From Rugamonas sp045984285 (GTDB lineage Bacteria > Pseudomonadota > Gammaproteobacteria > Burkholderiales > Burkholderiaceae_D), in the NCBI RefSeq assembly GCF_045984285.3, contig NZ_JBJQIK030000010.1:1-64000 (forward strand): 64,000 nt of DNA. Reading direction: 5' to 3'. A program made the translations under genes and the position numbers. Positions 1-7,807 of the stretch are shown here, in pieces (the first letter of the stretch is position 1; each line of letters begins with the position of its first letter). The notes below the pieces were generated by a model, which had not been told where the DNA came from, ran no database searches, and worked only from the letters and a program-made list of their open reading frames with translations.

Positions 1-3000
1 ACCATCAACGTGATGGTGGACCAGCTGTCCTCCTTCGCATCGGAAGTGACCCGTGTGGCGCGTGAGGTGGGTACCGAAGGTAAGCTGGGCGGCCAGGCAA
101 ACGTGCCGGGTGTTGCAGGTACGTGGAAAGACCTTACCGAGAACGTAAACCAGCTGGCAGCAAACCTGACCAACCAGATGCGGGCGATCGGCGAGGTGGC
201 GACGGCGGTGACGCGCGGTGACTTGTCCCGTTCCATCCAGGTGGAGGCGCGCGGCGAGGTGTCCTACCTGAAGGACAACATCAACGAGATGATCCGAAAC
301 CTGAAGGAAACCACGCAGAAGAACGCGCAGCAGGACTGGCTGAAAACCAACCTGGCGCGCTTCACGCGCCTGCTGCAGGGCCAGCGCGACCTGCAGGCGG
401 TGACGAAGCTGATCCTGTCCGAACTGGCGCCGCTGGTGTCCGCGCACCACGGCGTGTTCTACATGATGGACTCGCAGCTGGACGACGCGCGCCTGCGCAT
501 GATCGCCAGCTACGGCTACCGGTCCAGCCGCAAGCTGCCGACCTCCTTCCTGCCGGGTGAAGGACTGGTTGGCCAGTGCGCGCTGGAGAAAGTACGTATC
601 TGGCTGACCGACGTGCCGCGCGACTACATCGTGGTGTCCTCCGGCCTGGGCGCGGCGCCGCCGACCAATATCGTGGTGCTGCCTATCCTGTTCGAACAGC
701 AGGTGAAGGCGGTGATCGAGATTGCCTCGCTGGACCGCTTTACGGAAACCCACCTGTCCTTCCTCGACCAGCTGATGGAATCGATCGGCGTGGTGCTGAA
801 CACCATCGAGGCGAACAGCCGTACCGAATCGCTGCTGACCCAGTCGCAGTCGCTGGCGCAGGAACTGCAGCAGACCAACCAGGAATTGGCGGAGAAAGCG
901 CGCCTGCTGTCCGAGCAGAACATCGAGGTGGAACGGAAGAACCGCGAGGTGGAACAGGCGAAACTGGCGCTGGAAGACAAGGCCACCCAGCTGGCCCTGT
1001 CCTCCAAGTACAAGTCCGAGTTCCTCGCGAACATGTCGCACGAGCTGCGTACCCCGCTGAACTCCCTGCTGATCCTTGCGCAGCAGCTGGGTGACAACCC
1101 CGAGGGCAACCTGTCCAACAAGCAGGTGGAGTTCGCGAAGACCATCCACGGCTCCGGCTCCGACCTGCTGACGCTGATTAACGACATTCTTGACCTGTCG
1201 AAGATCGAATCCGGTACCGTGACGCTGGACGTGTCCGAGTACCGCTTCGCCAACCTGCGCAACTACGTAGACCGCACCTTCCGCCACATGGCCGAAGCGA
1301 AGCACCTCGGCTTCTCCGTGGAGCTGGCGGACAACCTGCCGACCGCGCTGATGACCGACACCACGCGCCTGCAGCAGGTGCTGAAAAACCTGCTGTCGAA
1401 CGCCTTCAAGTTCACCTCGCACGGCCAGGTGGCGCTGGACATCGGCATCGCCAAGGGCGGCTGGAGCACGGACAACCCGAATCTCGCCAACGCCGATGCG
1501 GTGCTGGCCTTCTCCGTCACCGACACCGGCGTGGGTATCGCCAGCGACAAGCTGCAGCTGATCTTCGAAGCCTTCCAGCAGGCCGACGGCTCCACCGCCC
1601 GTAAATACGGCGGCACGGGCCTGGGCCTGTCCATTTCGCGCGAACTGGCCCGCCTGCTGGGCGGCGAGATCCGCGTGGAATCGACGGTGGGCGCAGGCTC
1701 CACCTTCACCCTCTTCCTGCCGTACAACCGCGCAGGCTTCGTCAACTACGACCTGCCGCGCCCGCAAGGCCAGCGTCCGCAGGTGCAGCCGGCCAAGGTG
1801 CAGTACAACCCGCCGGCGCTGGAGCACGACCCGCACGTGCATGTGCAGGACATGGACAACGAGCCCGAAGTCTACGGCTCCACCATCGACGACCGCGGCC
1901 TCACTTCGCCGGGCGATCCTTCGGTGCTGATCATCGAGGACGATGAGCGCTTCGCCAAGATCGTGCTCGATTTCGCCCGCGAGAAGAACTTCAAGGGCAT
2001 CGTCACGCACCAGGGCGACTCGGCGCTGAGCCTGTCGCGCGACTACCTGCCGTCCGCCATCCTGCTCGACCTGGATCTGCCGGACATCGACGGCTTCACT
2101 GTGCTGGACCGCCTGAAGCGCGACCCGAGCACACGCCATATTCCGGTGCATGTGATGTCGGCCTCGCGCGAACGCGAGCGCGCCCTGCGTTCGGGCGCCA
2201 TCTCCTACCTGAACAAGCCGGTCAGCAAGGAATCGCTGACCGAGGAGTTCAGCCGCATCCAGAAATTCCTGATGGGCGGCAAACGCAGCCTGCTGGTGGT
2301 GGATGACGAGGAAGCGCAGCGCGACGCGATCAAGGCCCTGATCGGCGAGAGCGACGTGGATATCCAGGCCGTGGGCACCGGCGAGGAAGCGCTGGCCGCC
2401 CTGCGCGCGGCACACTTCGACTGCATGGTGCTGGACCTGACGCTGCCGGACATCAGCGGCTTCGACCTGCTGGACATTATCGGCAAGGACCTCAAGCTGC
2501 GCGACCTGCCGGTGGTGATCAACACGGCGAAAGAGCTGAACCGCAAGGAAGTGGCAAAGCTCAAGCGCTATGCGAAAACCATCGTCATCAAGGATGCGCG
2601 TTCGCCTGAACGCCTGCTGGACGAAACCGCCCTCTTCCTGCACCGCGCCCAGGCCAGCCTGCCGGAAGCGCAGCGCCGCATGCTGGAACAGGTGCACGCG
2701 GCCGATTCCGGCCTGGCGGGACGCAAGGTGCTGATCGTCGACGATGACCTGCGCAACATCTTCGCCCTGTCTTCGCTGCTGGAACGCCAGCAGATGCAGG
2801 TGTCCTTCGCGGAGAACGGGCGCGATGGCATCGAGGTGCTGGAACGCGACCCGAGCATCGAGATCGTGCTGATGGACATCATGATGCCGGAGATGGACGG
2901 TTACGACACGATGCGCGCCATCCGCCGCATTCCGAAGTTCCGTTCGCTGCCGATCATCACGCTGACGGCGAAGGCGATGAAGGGCGACCGCGACAAATGT

Positions 3001-3084
3001 ATTGCGGCCGGTGCTTCCGACTACATTACCAAGCCGGTGGATGTGGCGCAGCTGCTGTCGCTGATGCGTGTGTGGCTGCATTGA
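1..3084 (+). CDS. Poly-HAMP hybrid sensor histidine kinase, 5' end missing
   Basis: The reading frame is open from base 1, so the true start lies left of the window; 1027 residues are visible. They begin inside a HAMP module and continue with at least one more (to about residue 105). A GAF-like domain (about 120-270) and a coiled coil (about 275-335) follow. HisKA has the phospho-acceptor His at about 347 in the motif SHELRTPLN. The HATPase has DTGVGI and GGTGLGLSIS. Three receiver domains start near 640, 762 and 908, each with a phosphorylatable Asp. Repeated HAMP units of the form MVDQLSxFASEVTRVAREVGT are those of group III kinases (fungal Nik1/Os1 osmosensors and bacterial relatives). No membrane segment is seen in the visible part. 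The stop overlaps the next start (ATGA), implying coupled translation with the CheR-like protein. The signal sensed is unknown. Confidence 0.93.
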   Translation, partial: TINVMVDQLSSFASEVTRVAREVGTEGKLGGQANVPGVAGTWKDLTENVNQLAANLTNQMRAIGEVATAVTRGDLSRSIQVEARGEVSYLKDNINEMIRNLKETTQKNAQQDWLKTNLARFTRLLQGQRDLQAVTKLILSELAPLVSAHHGVFYMMDSQLDDARLRMIASYGYRSSRKLPTSFLPGEGLVGQCALEKVRIWLTDVPRDYIVVSSGLGAAPPTNIVVLPILFEQQVKAVIEIASLDRFTETHLSFLDQLMESIGVVLNTIEANSRTESLLTQSQSLAQELQQTNQELAEKARLLSEQNIEVERKNREVEQAKLALEDKATQLALSSKYKSEFLANMSHELRTPLNSLLILAQQLGDNPEGNLSNKQVEFAKTIHGSGSDLLTLINDILDLSKIESGTVTLDVSEYRFANLRNYVDRTFRHMAEAKHLGFSVELADNLPTALMTDTTRLQQVLKNLLSNAFKFTSHGQVALDIGIAKGGWSTDNPNLANADAVLAFSVTDTGVGIASDKLQLIFEAFQQADGSTARKYGGTGLGLSISRELARLLGGEIRVESTVGAGSTFTLFLPYNRAGFVNYDLPRPQGQRPQVQPAKVQYNPPALEHDPHVHVQDMDNEPEVYGSTIDDRGLTSPGDPSVLIIEDDERFAKIVLDFAREKNFKGIVTHQGDSALSLSRDYLPSAILLDLDLPDIDGFTVLDRLKRDPSTRHIPVHVMSASRERERALRSGAISYLNKPVSKESLTEEFSRIQKFLMGGKRSLLVVDDEEAQRDAIKALIGESDVDIQAVGTGEEALAALRAAHFDCMVLDLTLPDISGFDLLDIIGKDLKLRDLPVVINTAKELNRKEVAKLKRYAKTIVIKDARSPERLLDETALFLHRAQASLPEAQRRMLEQVHAADSGLAGRKVLIVDDDLRNIFALSSLLERQQMQVSFAENGRDGIEVLERDPSIEIVLMDIMMPEMDGYDTMRAIRRIPKFRSLPIITLTAKAMKGDRDKCIAAGASDYITKPVDVAQLLSLMRVWLH

Positions 3085-3950
3085 TGAAGCACGAGCAAAA
3101 CCAGGTGGCGCAGATGGCCGATCTGCGGCGCGATTCGTCGCCGGAGGTGGAGGCGCTGGAGCTGGAGCTGCTGCTGGAAGCGGTGGTGCAGCGCTTCGGC
3201 TTCGACTTCCGTTCGCATGAGCGCATGATCCTGAAGCGCAAGCTGTTCGCCCTGATGCAGCGGCGCGGCCTGCGCACGCTGTCGCAGCTGCAGGACCGGG
3301 TGCTGCATGACCTGAACACCTGCAGCGCAATGCTGCGCGCGCTCAGCGTGCCGCCGGCCGCCATGTTCGACGACGCGCAGGAGGCGGCCCAGCTGCGGGC
3401 AGTGGCGGCGCAATGCCTGCCCGGCGCCCCGCTGCCCAAGGTATGGCTGCCCGATTGCGCAGGCGCCGAGCAGGCGTGGACGGTGGCCGTGCTGCTGGCA
3501 GAGCAGCAGCTGCTGTGGCGCACGGAGATCTACGCGACGGTGTCGAGCGACGACCTGCTGGAAGAGGCGGCGCAGGCTGCGATACCGGTGGAGAAGATGG
3601 CGCAGTACCAGCGCCAGTACGAAATGGCGGGCGGCATGGGCAAGCTGGCCGACTACTTCCAGGCCGACGGCCAGTTCCTGCAGCCGGTGCCGCAGCTGCG
3701 CAGCCGCATCACCTGGGCGCAGTACAACCTCGTTACCGACTCTTCCTTCAACGAGTTCCAGCTGATCGTCTGCCGCCGCGCCCTGCCCGACTTCGGCCCG
3801 CTGCTGCGCCAGCGCGTGCTGCACCTGTTCCACGACAGCCTGGCCGTGCTGGGCGTGCTGGGCGTGGACCGCCTGCTGGAAAGCAGCGAGCTGCCGGACG
3901 GCTACGTGCCCGCGATTCCCCAACACCCCTGGTACAAGCGCACAACGTGA
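3084..3950 (+). CDS. Degenerate CheR-type methyltransferase homologue
   Basis: 288 residues. The N-terminal helical domain is CheR-like (about 18-75, with FGFDFRSHERMILKRKL). The C-terminal half follows CheR order, but motifs expected for catalysis are altered. The SAM-binding stretch usually like CSTGEEPYSLA reads CAGAEQAWTVA (about residue 122). The usual CRNVLIYF reads CRRALPDF (about 230). The FFR element is absent. The start ATG overlaps the kinase stop, so the two proteins are probably made in fixed ratio. Known CheR enzymes methylate chemoreceptor glutamates; this one may instead bind a partner without catalysis, which is inference. A long ORF start upstream at 2997 lies inside the kinase and was rejected in favour of the coupled start. 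Confidence 0.8.
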   Translation: MKHEQNQVAQMADLRRDSSPEVEALELELLLEAVVQRFGFDFRSHERMILKRKLFALMQRRGLRTLSQLQDRVLHDLNTCSAMLRALSVPPAAMFDDAQEAAQLRAVAAQCLPGAPLPKVWLPDCAGAEQAWTVAVLLAEQQLLWRTEIYATVSSDDLLEEAAQAAIPVEKMAQYQRQYEMAGGMGKLADYFQADGQFLQPVPQLRSRITWAQYNLVTDSSFNEFQLIVCRRALPDFGPLLRQRVLHLFHDSLAVLGVLGVDRLLESSELPDGYVPAIPQHPWYKRTT

Positions 3951-3952
3951 CC

Positions 3953-4024
3953 GTCACCCCCGCGCAGGCGGGGGCCCAGGAGTGCAGTGGCATGCTCCTG
4001 GATCCCCGCCTCCGCGGGGATGAC
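3953..4024. repeat. GC-rich palindromic dispersed repeat, copy 1
   Basis: Two short hairpins (CCCCCGCGCAGGCGGGGG and CCCCGCCTCCGCGGGG) are joined in opposite orientation by CCCAGGAG...CTCCTGG, and the outer ends read GTCA and TGAC. The same design recurs at 16975-17045 and 61565-61638. All three lie after gene ends, consistent with a REP-like element. It sits between the CheR stop and a convergent GST gene and may help terminate both. Confidence 0.75.
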
Positions 4025-4084
4025 GTGTTTGCGCTGGGATGACGTGCTTGCGCAGGGATGATGTGCCTGCGCGGTGATGACGTC
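4017..4084. repeat. 19-bp tandem repeat, about 3.6 units
   Basis: Units start at 4017, 4036, 4055 and 4074. Each begins GGGATGACGTG or a one- or two-base variant and ends with TTGCGC-like bases; the last unit is partial. The first unit is the tail of the palindromic repeat, so the array looks like local slippage growth from the repeat edge. It reaches the stop codon of the GST gene on the other strand. Confidence 0.7.
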
Positions 4085-4706
4085 AATTCCCCGCCTTGGC
4101 GCTAGGCCGCTCCGCAATGCGGTCACGCCATGCCTGCACATGCGCGAAGCCTTCCTGCCCTGGCCGGAAGCGTATCAGGCCCTTGGCAAACTCCAGCGCG
4201 CAGAAGGCCGTGATGTCGGCAATGGTGAAGCGCCCGCCCGCCACATAAGGCTGCCTGGCCAGCACCTCGTCCAGCCAGGCCACGGCTTCGCGCACGCGCG
4301 CCGACTGCACGGCGCCGAATTCGGCGATCTGCGGCGACTCCAGCACCGCCAGCGCCGGATGCGTATGGCGCGCCGCGTTGGCGACCGGCGCGAACAGATG
4401 CAGCTCCATGCGGCGGTCCGCCATTTCGATGAAGGCGCGCTCTTCGAAATCCGTCCCCATCAGGTTGGGTTCGGGCTGCAGGCCTTCCAGATAGGTGCAG
4501 ATGGCGCGCGTTTCGCACAGCACGCGGCCGTCATCCAGCTCCAGCGCAGGCACGCGCGCCAGCGGGTTCTTGGCGCGGTAGCTGTCGCTGCGCTGCTCGC
4601 CGCTCATGATATCGATCATCTGTTCGGGAATCTGCAGGCCTTTTTCGGCGGCGAACATCGCCACGCGGCGCGGGTTCGGCGCCCGCGCGCTCATGTAAAG
4701 CTTCAT
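4083..4706 (-). CDS. Glutathione S-transferase family protein
   Basis: 207 residues, the usual length for a cytosolic GST. The N-terminal thioredoxin-like domain (about 1-80) ends with the glutathione-binding cis-Pro/Glu-Thr region (ARVPALELDDG then CETRAI). The all-helical C-terminal domain contains FTIADITAF, the conserved N-capping box of GSTs. A good ribosome site (GGAG) lies 8 bases before the ATG. It follows a second GST gene on the same strand with an 11-base gap, so the two are probably co-transcribed. The substrate cannot be told from sequence; conjugation or reduction of electrophiles with glutathione is the family role. Confidence 0.88.
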   Translation of the reverse strand: MKLYMSARAPNPRRVAMFAAEKGLQIPEQMIDIMSGEQRSDSYRAKNPLARVPALELDDGRVLCETRAICTYLEGLQPEPNLMGTDFEERAFIEMADRRMELHLFAPVANAARHTHPALAVLESPQIAEFGAVQSARVREAVAWLDEVLARQPYVAGGRFTIADITAFCALEFAKGLIRFRPGQEGFAHVQAWRDRIAERPSAKAGN

Positions 4707-4717
4707 GCGGGGTCTCC

Positions 4718-5419
4718 TTATTGTTTGGACTGCCCCGTCTCCAGCATCTTGCGCGCCTCGGCGGCGAATTGTTCTGCCTTGTCCTGGTCATCGGCGCGGT
4801 CCAACACATTAGACGGCGGCAACATGATACCGCGCTGCACCGCCGGGCGGGCGCGGATCTGCTCGATCCAGCGCTGCAGGTGTGGCAGCCCTTCGGTTGA
4901 CACGCCCGACCACTTGTAGGTGCGCACCCAGGCCCAGTTGGCGATATCGGCGATGGAGTAGTCGCCGGCCAGGAATTCATTGTCCTTGAGCTGGCCGTCG
5001 AGCACCGTAAACAGGCGGCGGCTTTCACCTTGATAGCGGTCGATGGCGGGCTGCAGCTTCTCGGGGAAGTAGCGGTAGAACACATTGGCCTGCCCCATCA
5101 TCGGGCCGATGCCGCCCATCTGGAACATCAGCCATTGCAGCACCTTCGAGCGCCCGTCGGCATCGGCGGGCATCAGGCGCCCCGTTTTCTCGGCCAGATA
5201 GATCAGGATGGCGCCGGACTCGAACACGGCAAAGTTATTGTGGGCACGGTCAACGATGGCCGGGATGCGGCCGTTGGGATTAATCGCCAGGAACCACGGC
5301 TCCTTTTGCTCATTGGCTGACAAGTCGAGCTGGTGCAAGGTATATTGCAGCCCAAGCTCTTCCAGGGCGATCGAAATCTTGTGGCCGTTTGGCGTCGCCG
5401 CCGTGTACAGATCAATCAT
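4718..5419 (-). CDS. yfcG: YfcG/Ure2p-like glutathione S-transferase (disulfide reductase type)
   Basis: 233 residues. It matches the Escherichia coli YfcG pattern: opening MIDLY-TPNGHKI, then NPNGRIPAIVD, FESGAILIYLAEKTG, LQWLMFQMGGIGPMMGQ and YSIADIANWAWV. Known YfcG-type proteins bind glutathione and reduce disulfides rather than conjugate xenobiotics. A GTG lies one codon upstream at 5422, but GAGG sits five bases before the ATG at 5419, which is the better start. The gene leads a two-gene unit with the downstream GST. A strong terminator-like hairpin reading in the same direction lies only 40 bases upstream of its start (see the 5461-5603 entry), so leader attenuation is one possible control. 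Confidence 0.85.
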   Translation of the reverse strand: MIDLYTAATPNGHKISIALEELGLQYTLHQLDLSANEQKEPWFLAINPNGRIPAIVDRAHNNFAVFESGAILIYLAEKTGRLMPADADGRSKVLQWLMFQMGGIGPMMGQANVFYRYFPEKLQPAIDRYQGESRRLFTVLDGQLKDNEFLAGDYSIADIANWAWVRTYKWSGVSTEGLPHLQRWIEQIRARPAVQRGIMLPPSNVLDRADDQDKAEQFAAEARKMLETGQSKQ

Positions 5420-5460
5420 CACATCCTCATTTCGCGAGAAACCAAAAGGCCATCATAGCG

Positions 5461-5500
5461 AAAAAAAAGGCCGGCTGCTTTTGGAGGAAAAGCACCGGCC
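5461..5500 (-). terminator. Rho-independent terminator on the minus strand
   Basis: Stem GGCCGG plus TGCTTTT pairs with AAAAGCA plus CCGGCC (one bulged base) around a five-base loop and is followed on the minus strand by eight T's. It lies upstream of yfcG, not after any minus-strand protein gene, so it must end either a small RNA or a prematurely stopped yfcG leader. Confidence 0.75.
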
Positions 5501-5603
5501 AAAACGCTTATTGGAGAAAGCGCGGGGATGTTCAGCGATACAGAAATCGTGCCGGATTGAGGAATCCGGCAACCCGGCGCGCAATGTTTGCGCGCTACGG
5601 GTT
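5461..5603 (-). ncRNA. Candidate small RNA with C/U-rich loops and intrinsic terminator
   Basis: Read on the minus strand this gene-free stretch holds three hairpins. First, 5603-5571: stem AACCCG/CGGGTT, then CGCGCAA/TTGCGCG with loop ACA. Second, 5570-5551: 8-bp stem GCCGGATT/AATCCGGC with loop CCTC. Third, 5500-5469: 13-bp stem with one bulge, loop CCTCC, followed by eight T's (5468-5461). Another unpaired CTCC lies between the second and third. CCUC(C) loops followed by a terminator are the hallmark of anti-Shine-Dalgarno sRNAs. The promoter was not identified. Alternatives are an attenuator leader of yfcG, or plus-strand leader structure for the chemoreceptor. The presence of structure is clear; the RNA is inferred. 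Confidence 0.5.
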
Positions 5604-5662
5604 ACACTTTGCCAAAGATCGGCGCACGCAGGCTTAGGACTTCATTAAAAGAAGGAAAAACC

Positions 5663-7723
5663 ATGCAACAACTCAAACAGCGGGTAAAAGGCCTGAGCGT
5701 CGGCGGGCGAATCACACTGTTCACTTTCGCGCTGGTAAGCGCAATTCTCGCAGCGCTGATCCTCACCATCAGCGCCAGCACCACCCGCCTGCTGGAGCAG
5801 CGTTCGGTGGCCAGCGTGCAGCAGGAGCTGGCCGGCGTGCGCGACCTGGTGGACGTCTTCAATACCACCGTGACCAGCGAAGCGAACAGCTTCGCGCGCG
5901 TGCTGGCGGCCAGCTTCGAGGCGCCGTTCACGCTCGATGCCTCCGCCGTGGTGCCGGTGGGCGGCAGGGATGCCCCCACGCTGAAGAACGGCGACAAGGT
6001 GCTGAACAACGACTTCACCATTCCGGACCGCTTCACGGCGCAAAGCGGCGGCTCCGCCACCATCTTCGCCGCCAGCGGCGAAGACTTTATCCGTATCAGC
6101 ACCTCGGTCAAGAAGGAAGACGGCTCGCGCGCCGTGGGCACCACGCTGGACCGCGCCCACCCCGGCTACGCGCTGCTGCGCGCGGGACAGAGCTATACCG
6201 GCATCGTCACGCTGTTTGGCAAGCAGGTCATCACGCGCTACGACCCGATCCGCGATGCCGAGGGCAAGGTGATCGGCATCCTGTATGTGGGCGTGGACGT
6301 GACGGCCGACCTGGCCAAGGTGAAGGAACGCATCAAGGCCATCAAGGTCGGCGAGACTGGCTACTTCTACGTGCTGAACGCGGCGCCCGGCAAGGATCTG
6401 GGCAAGCTGCTGGTGCACCCCGCACGCGAAGGCGAGAACATACTCGGCTCCAAAGATTCCGACGGCCGCGAGTTCATCAGGGAGATGCTGGAGAAGAAGG
6501 AAGGCATCATCCGCTACCCGTGGCTGAACCCCGGCGAGTCGTCGCCGCGGGAAAAGGTGGTGGCCTACACCTGGTTCAAGGACTGGAACTGGGTCATCGC
6601 GGGCGGCGCCTATACCGACGAAATCACGCGGGAAGCGCGCGCCCTGCGCAACCGCTACGTGATGTTCGGCTTCGTGGCGCTGCTGGTGTTTGCCGCCCTG
6701 CTCTACCTGCTGGTGCGTTCGCAGGTGACGCGGCCACTGGCCCGCGTGGAAGACGCGGCCAGCCATATCGCAGGCGGCGACCTCACCGTCAAGCTGGACG
6801 TGCACGGCCAGGATGAAATCGCACGCATGACGGAAGCGATGAACGGCATCAGCCGCAACCTCGCCTCCGTAGTGGGCCAGGTGCGCGACGGCGCCGAGCA
6901 TATTGCGGCGGCATCGAGCCAGATCGCCAGCGGCAACCAGGACCTGTGTTCGCGCACCGAGCAGCAGGCCGGCGAGCTGGAAAACACGGCCAGTTCGATG
7001 GAGGAGCTGACCGCCACCGTGCGCCAGAACGCAGACAACGCGCGGCAGGCCAACCAGCTGGCGCAAAGCGCCACCGATGTGGCGGCGCGCGGCGGCGCGG
7101 TCGTGGCGCAGGTGGTCGATACGATGGGCTCCATCAACGCCTCCTCGCGCAAGATTGCGGACATTACGAGCGTGATCGACGGCATCGCCTTCCAGACCAA
7201 TATCCTCGCGCTGAATGCCGCTGTGGAAGCGGCACGCGCGGGCGAACAGGGCCGCGGCTTTGCCGTGGTGGCGGGCGAAGTGCGCACGCTGGCGCAGCGC
7301 TCGGCGGCGGCGGCAAAGGAGATCAAGGAGCTCATCGCCAACTCCGTGGCGCAGGTGGAAAACGGCAGCAAGCTGGTTGAACAGGCCGGCGCCACCATGG
7401 GCGAAGTGGTGGGCAGCGTGCGCCAGGTGGCGGACATCATGGGCGAGATCCGCGCCGCCAGCGAGGAGCAGTCGGCCGGCATCGAACAGGTGAACCAGGC
7501 CATTACGCATATGGACGAAGTCACCCAGCAGAACGCGGCGCTGGTGGAACAGGCAGCCGCCGCTGCTGCGGCGATGCAGGACCAGGCAGCCAGCCTGGCG
7601 CAGGTGGTGCGCATCTTCACGCTGGATGCGCAGCAGGCAAAAAAAACCCGCGCAAGCGCGGGCGAAGGGATTCAAATCGGGAGAGATTTGAAAGAGCAGA
7701 GACATCTTCTCACGTCAAAATGA
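5663..7723 (+). CDS. Methyl-accepting chemotaxis protein with periplasmic Cache domain
   Basis: 686 residues. TM1 is at about 17-38 and a periplasmic Cache_3-Cache_2-type ligand domain at about 40-325 (KVGETGYFYVLN is typical). TM2 is at about 332-351, a HAMP at about 353-405, and a signalling hairpin whose tip NILALNAAVEAARAGEQGRG lies at about 513-532. Ligand binding outside would control CheA through the tip. The start at 5663 has GAAGGA ahead of it; upstream in-frame codons lie in a hairpin region. The last ~30 residues (KKTRASAGEG...) are not typical receptor tail. They are encoded by DNA that also forms two hairpins and a T8 tract on the other strand, so the coding tail may overlap an antisense RNA gene. 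There is no CheR-docking NWETF-type C-terminus. Confidence 0.95.
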   Translation: MQQLKQRVKGLSVGGRITLFTFALVSAILAALILTISASTTRLLEQRSVASVQQELAGVRDLVDVFNTTVTSEANSFARVLAASFEAPFTLDASAVVPVGGRDAPTLKNGDKVLNNDFTIPDRFTAQSGGSATIFAASGEDFIRISTSVKKEDGSRAVGTTLDRAHPGYALLRAGQSYTGIVTLFGKQVITRYDPIRDAEGKVIGILYVGVDVTADLAKVKERIKAIKVGETGYFYVLNAAPGKDLGKLLVHPAREGENILGSKDSDGREFIREMLEKKEGIIRYPWLNPGESSPREKVVAYTWFKDWNWVIAGGAYTDEITREARALRNRYVMFGFVALLVFAALLYLLVRSQVTRPLARVEDAASHIAGGDLTVKLDVHGQDEIARMTEAMNGISRNLASVVGQVRDGAEHIAAASSQIASGNQDLCSRTEQQAGELENTASSMEELTATVRQNADNARQANQLAQSATDVAARGGAVVAQVVDTMGSINASSRKIADITSVIDGIAFQTNILALNAAVEAARAGEQGRGFAVVAGEVRTLAQRSAAAAKEIKELIANSVAQVENGSKLVEQAGATMGEVVGSVRQVADIMGEIRAASEEQSAGIEQVNQAITHMDEVTQQNAALVEQAAAAAAAMQDQAASLAQVVRIFTLDAQQAKKTRASAGEGIQIGRDLKEQRHLLTSK
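7639..7692 (-). ncRNA. Candidate double-hairpin small RNA overlapping the chemoreceptor 3' end
   Basis: On the minus strand: 8-bp stem TTCAAATC/GATTTGAA with loop TCTCCC (7692-7671), then CCCGCGC/GCGCGGG (7662-7647), then eight T's (7646-7639). This is a compact double hairpin with a C/U-rich first loop and an intrinsic terminator as the second, the same plan as the 5461-5603 structure on the other side of the same gene. It lies inside the last 28 codons of the plus-strand receptor. No convincing promoter could be picked; start 7692 is only the outer stem base. Confidence 0.5.
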
Positions 7724-7745
7724 CGCGCCGATGACACCTCGAATA

Positions 7746-7785
7746 CTTCCATCCGCCTGTAAGATAGTACAAACCAGGATGGAAG
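7746..7785. promoter_or_regulatory. Inverted repeat before the YceI lipoprotein gene
   Basis: Perfect 9-bp arms CTTCCATCC (7746-7754) and GGATGGAAG (7777-7785) are separated by 22 bases. They lie 23 bases before the lipoprotein start. This could be a transcription-factor site spanning the promoter, or a leader hairpin; the sequence does not decide. Confidence 0.4.
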
Positions 7786-7807
7786 ATACTCTCCAATAAT
7801 CACAAGT

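Noticed and set aside
4017..4084. CRISPR array
   Set aside because: Units of 19 bases are directly adjacent with no spacers and no cas genes.
5469..5570. CsrA/RsmA-binding hairpins on the plus strand (GGAGG and GAGG loops)
   Set aside because: The loops lack the A-N-GGA form and the T-tract is on the minus strand, which favours a minus-strand RNA.
5645..7705. 686-codon minus-strand frame opposite the chemoreceptor
   Set aside because: Low-complexity His/Arg/Ala/Gly composition; the plus strand encodes a textbook receptor.
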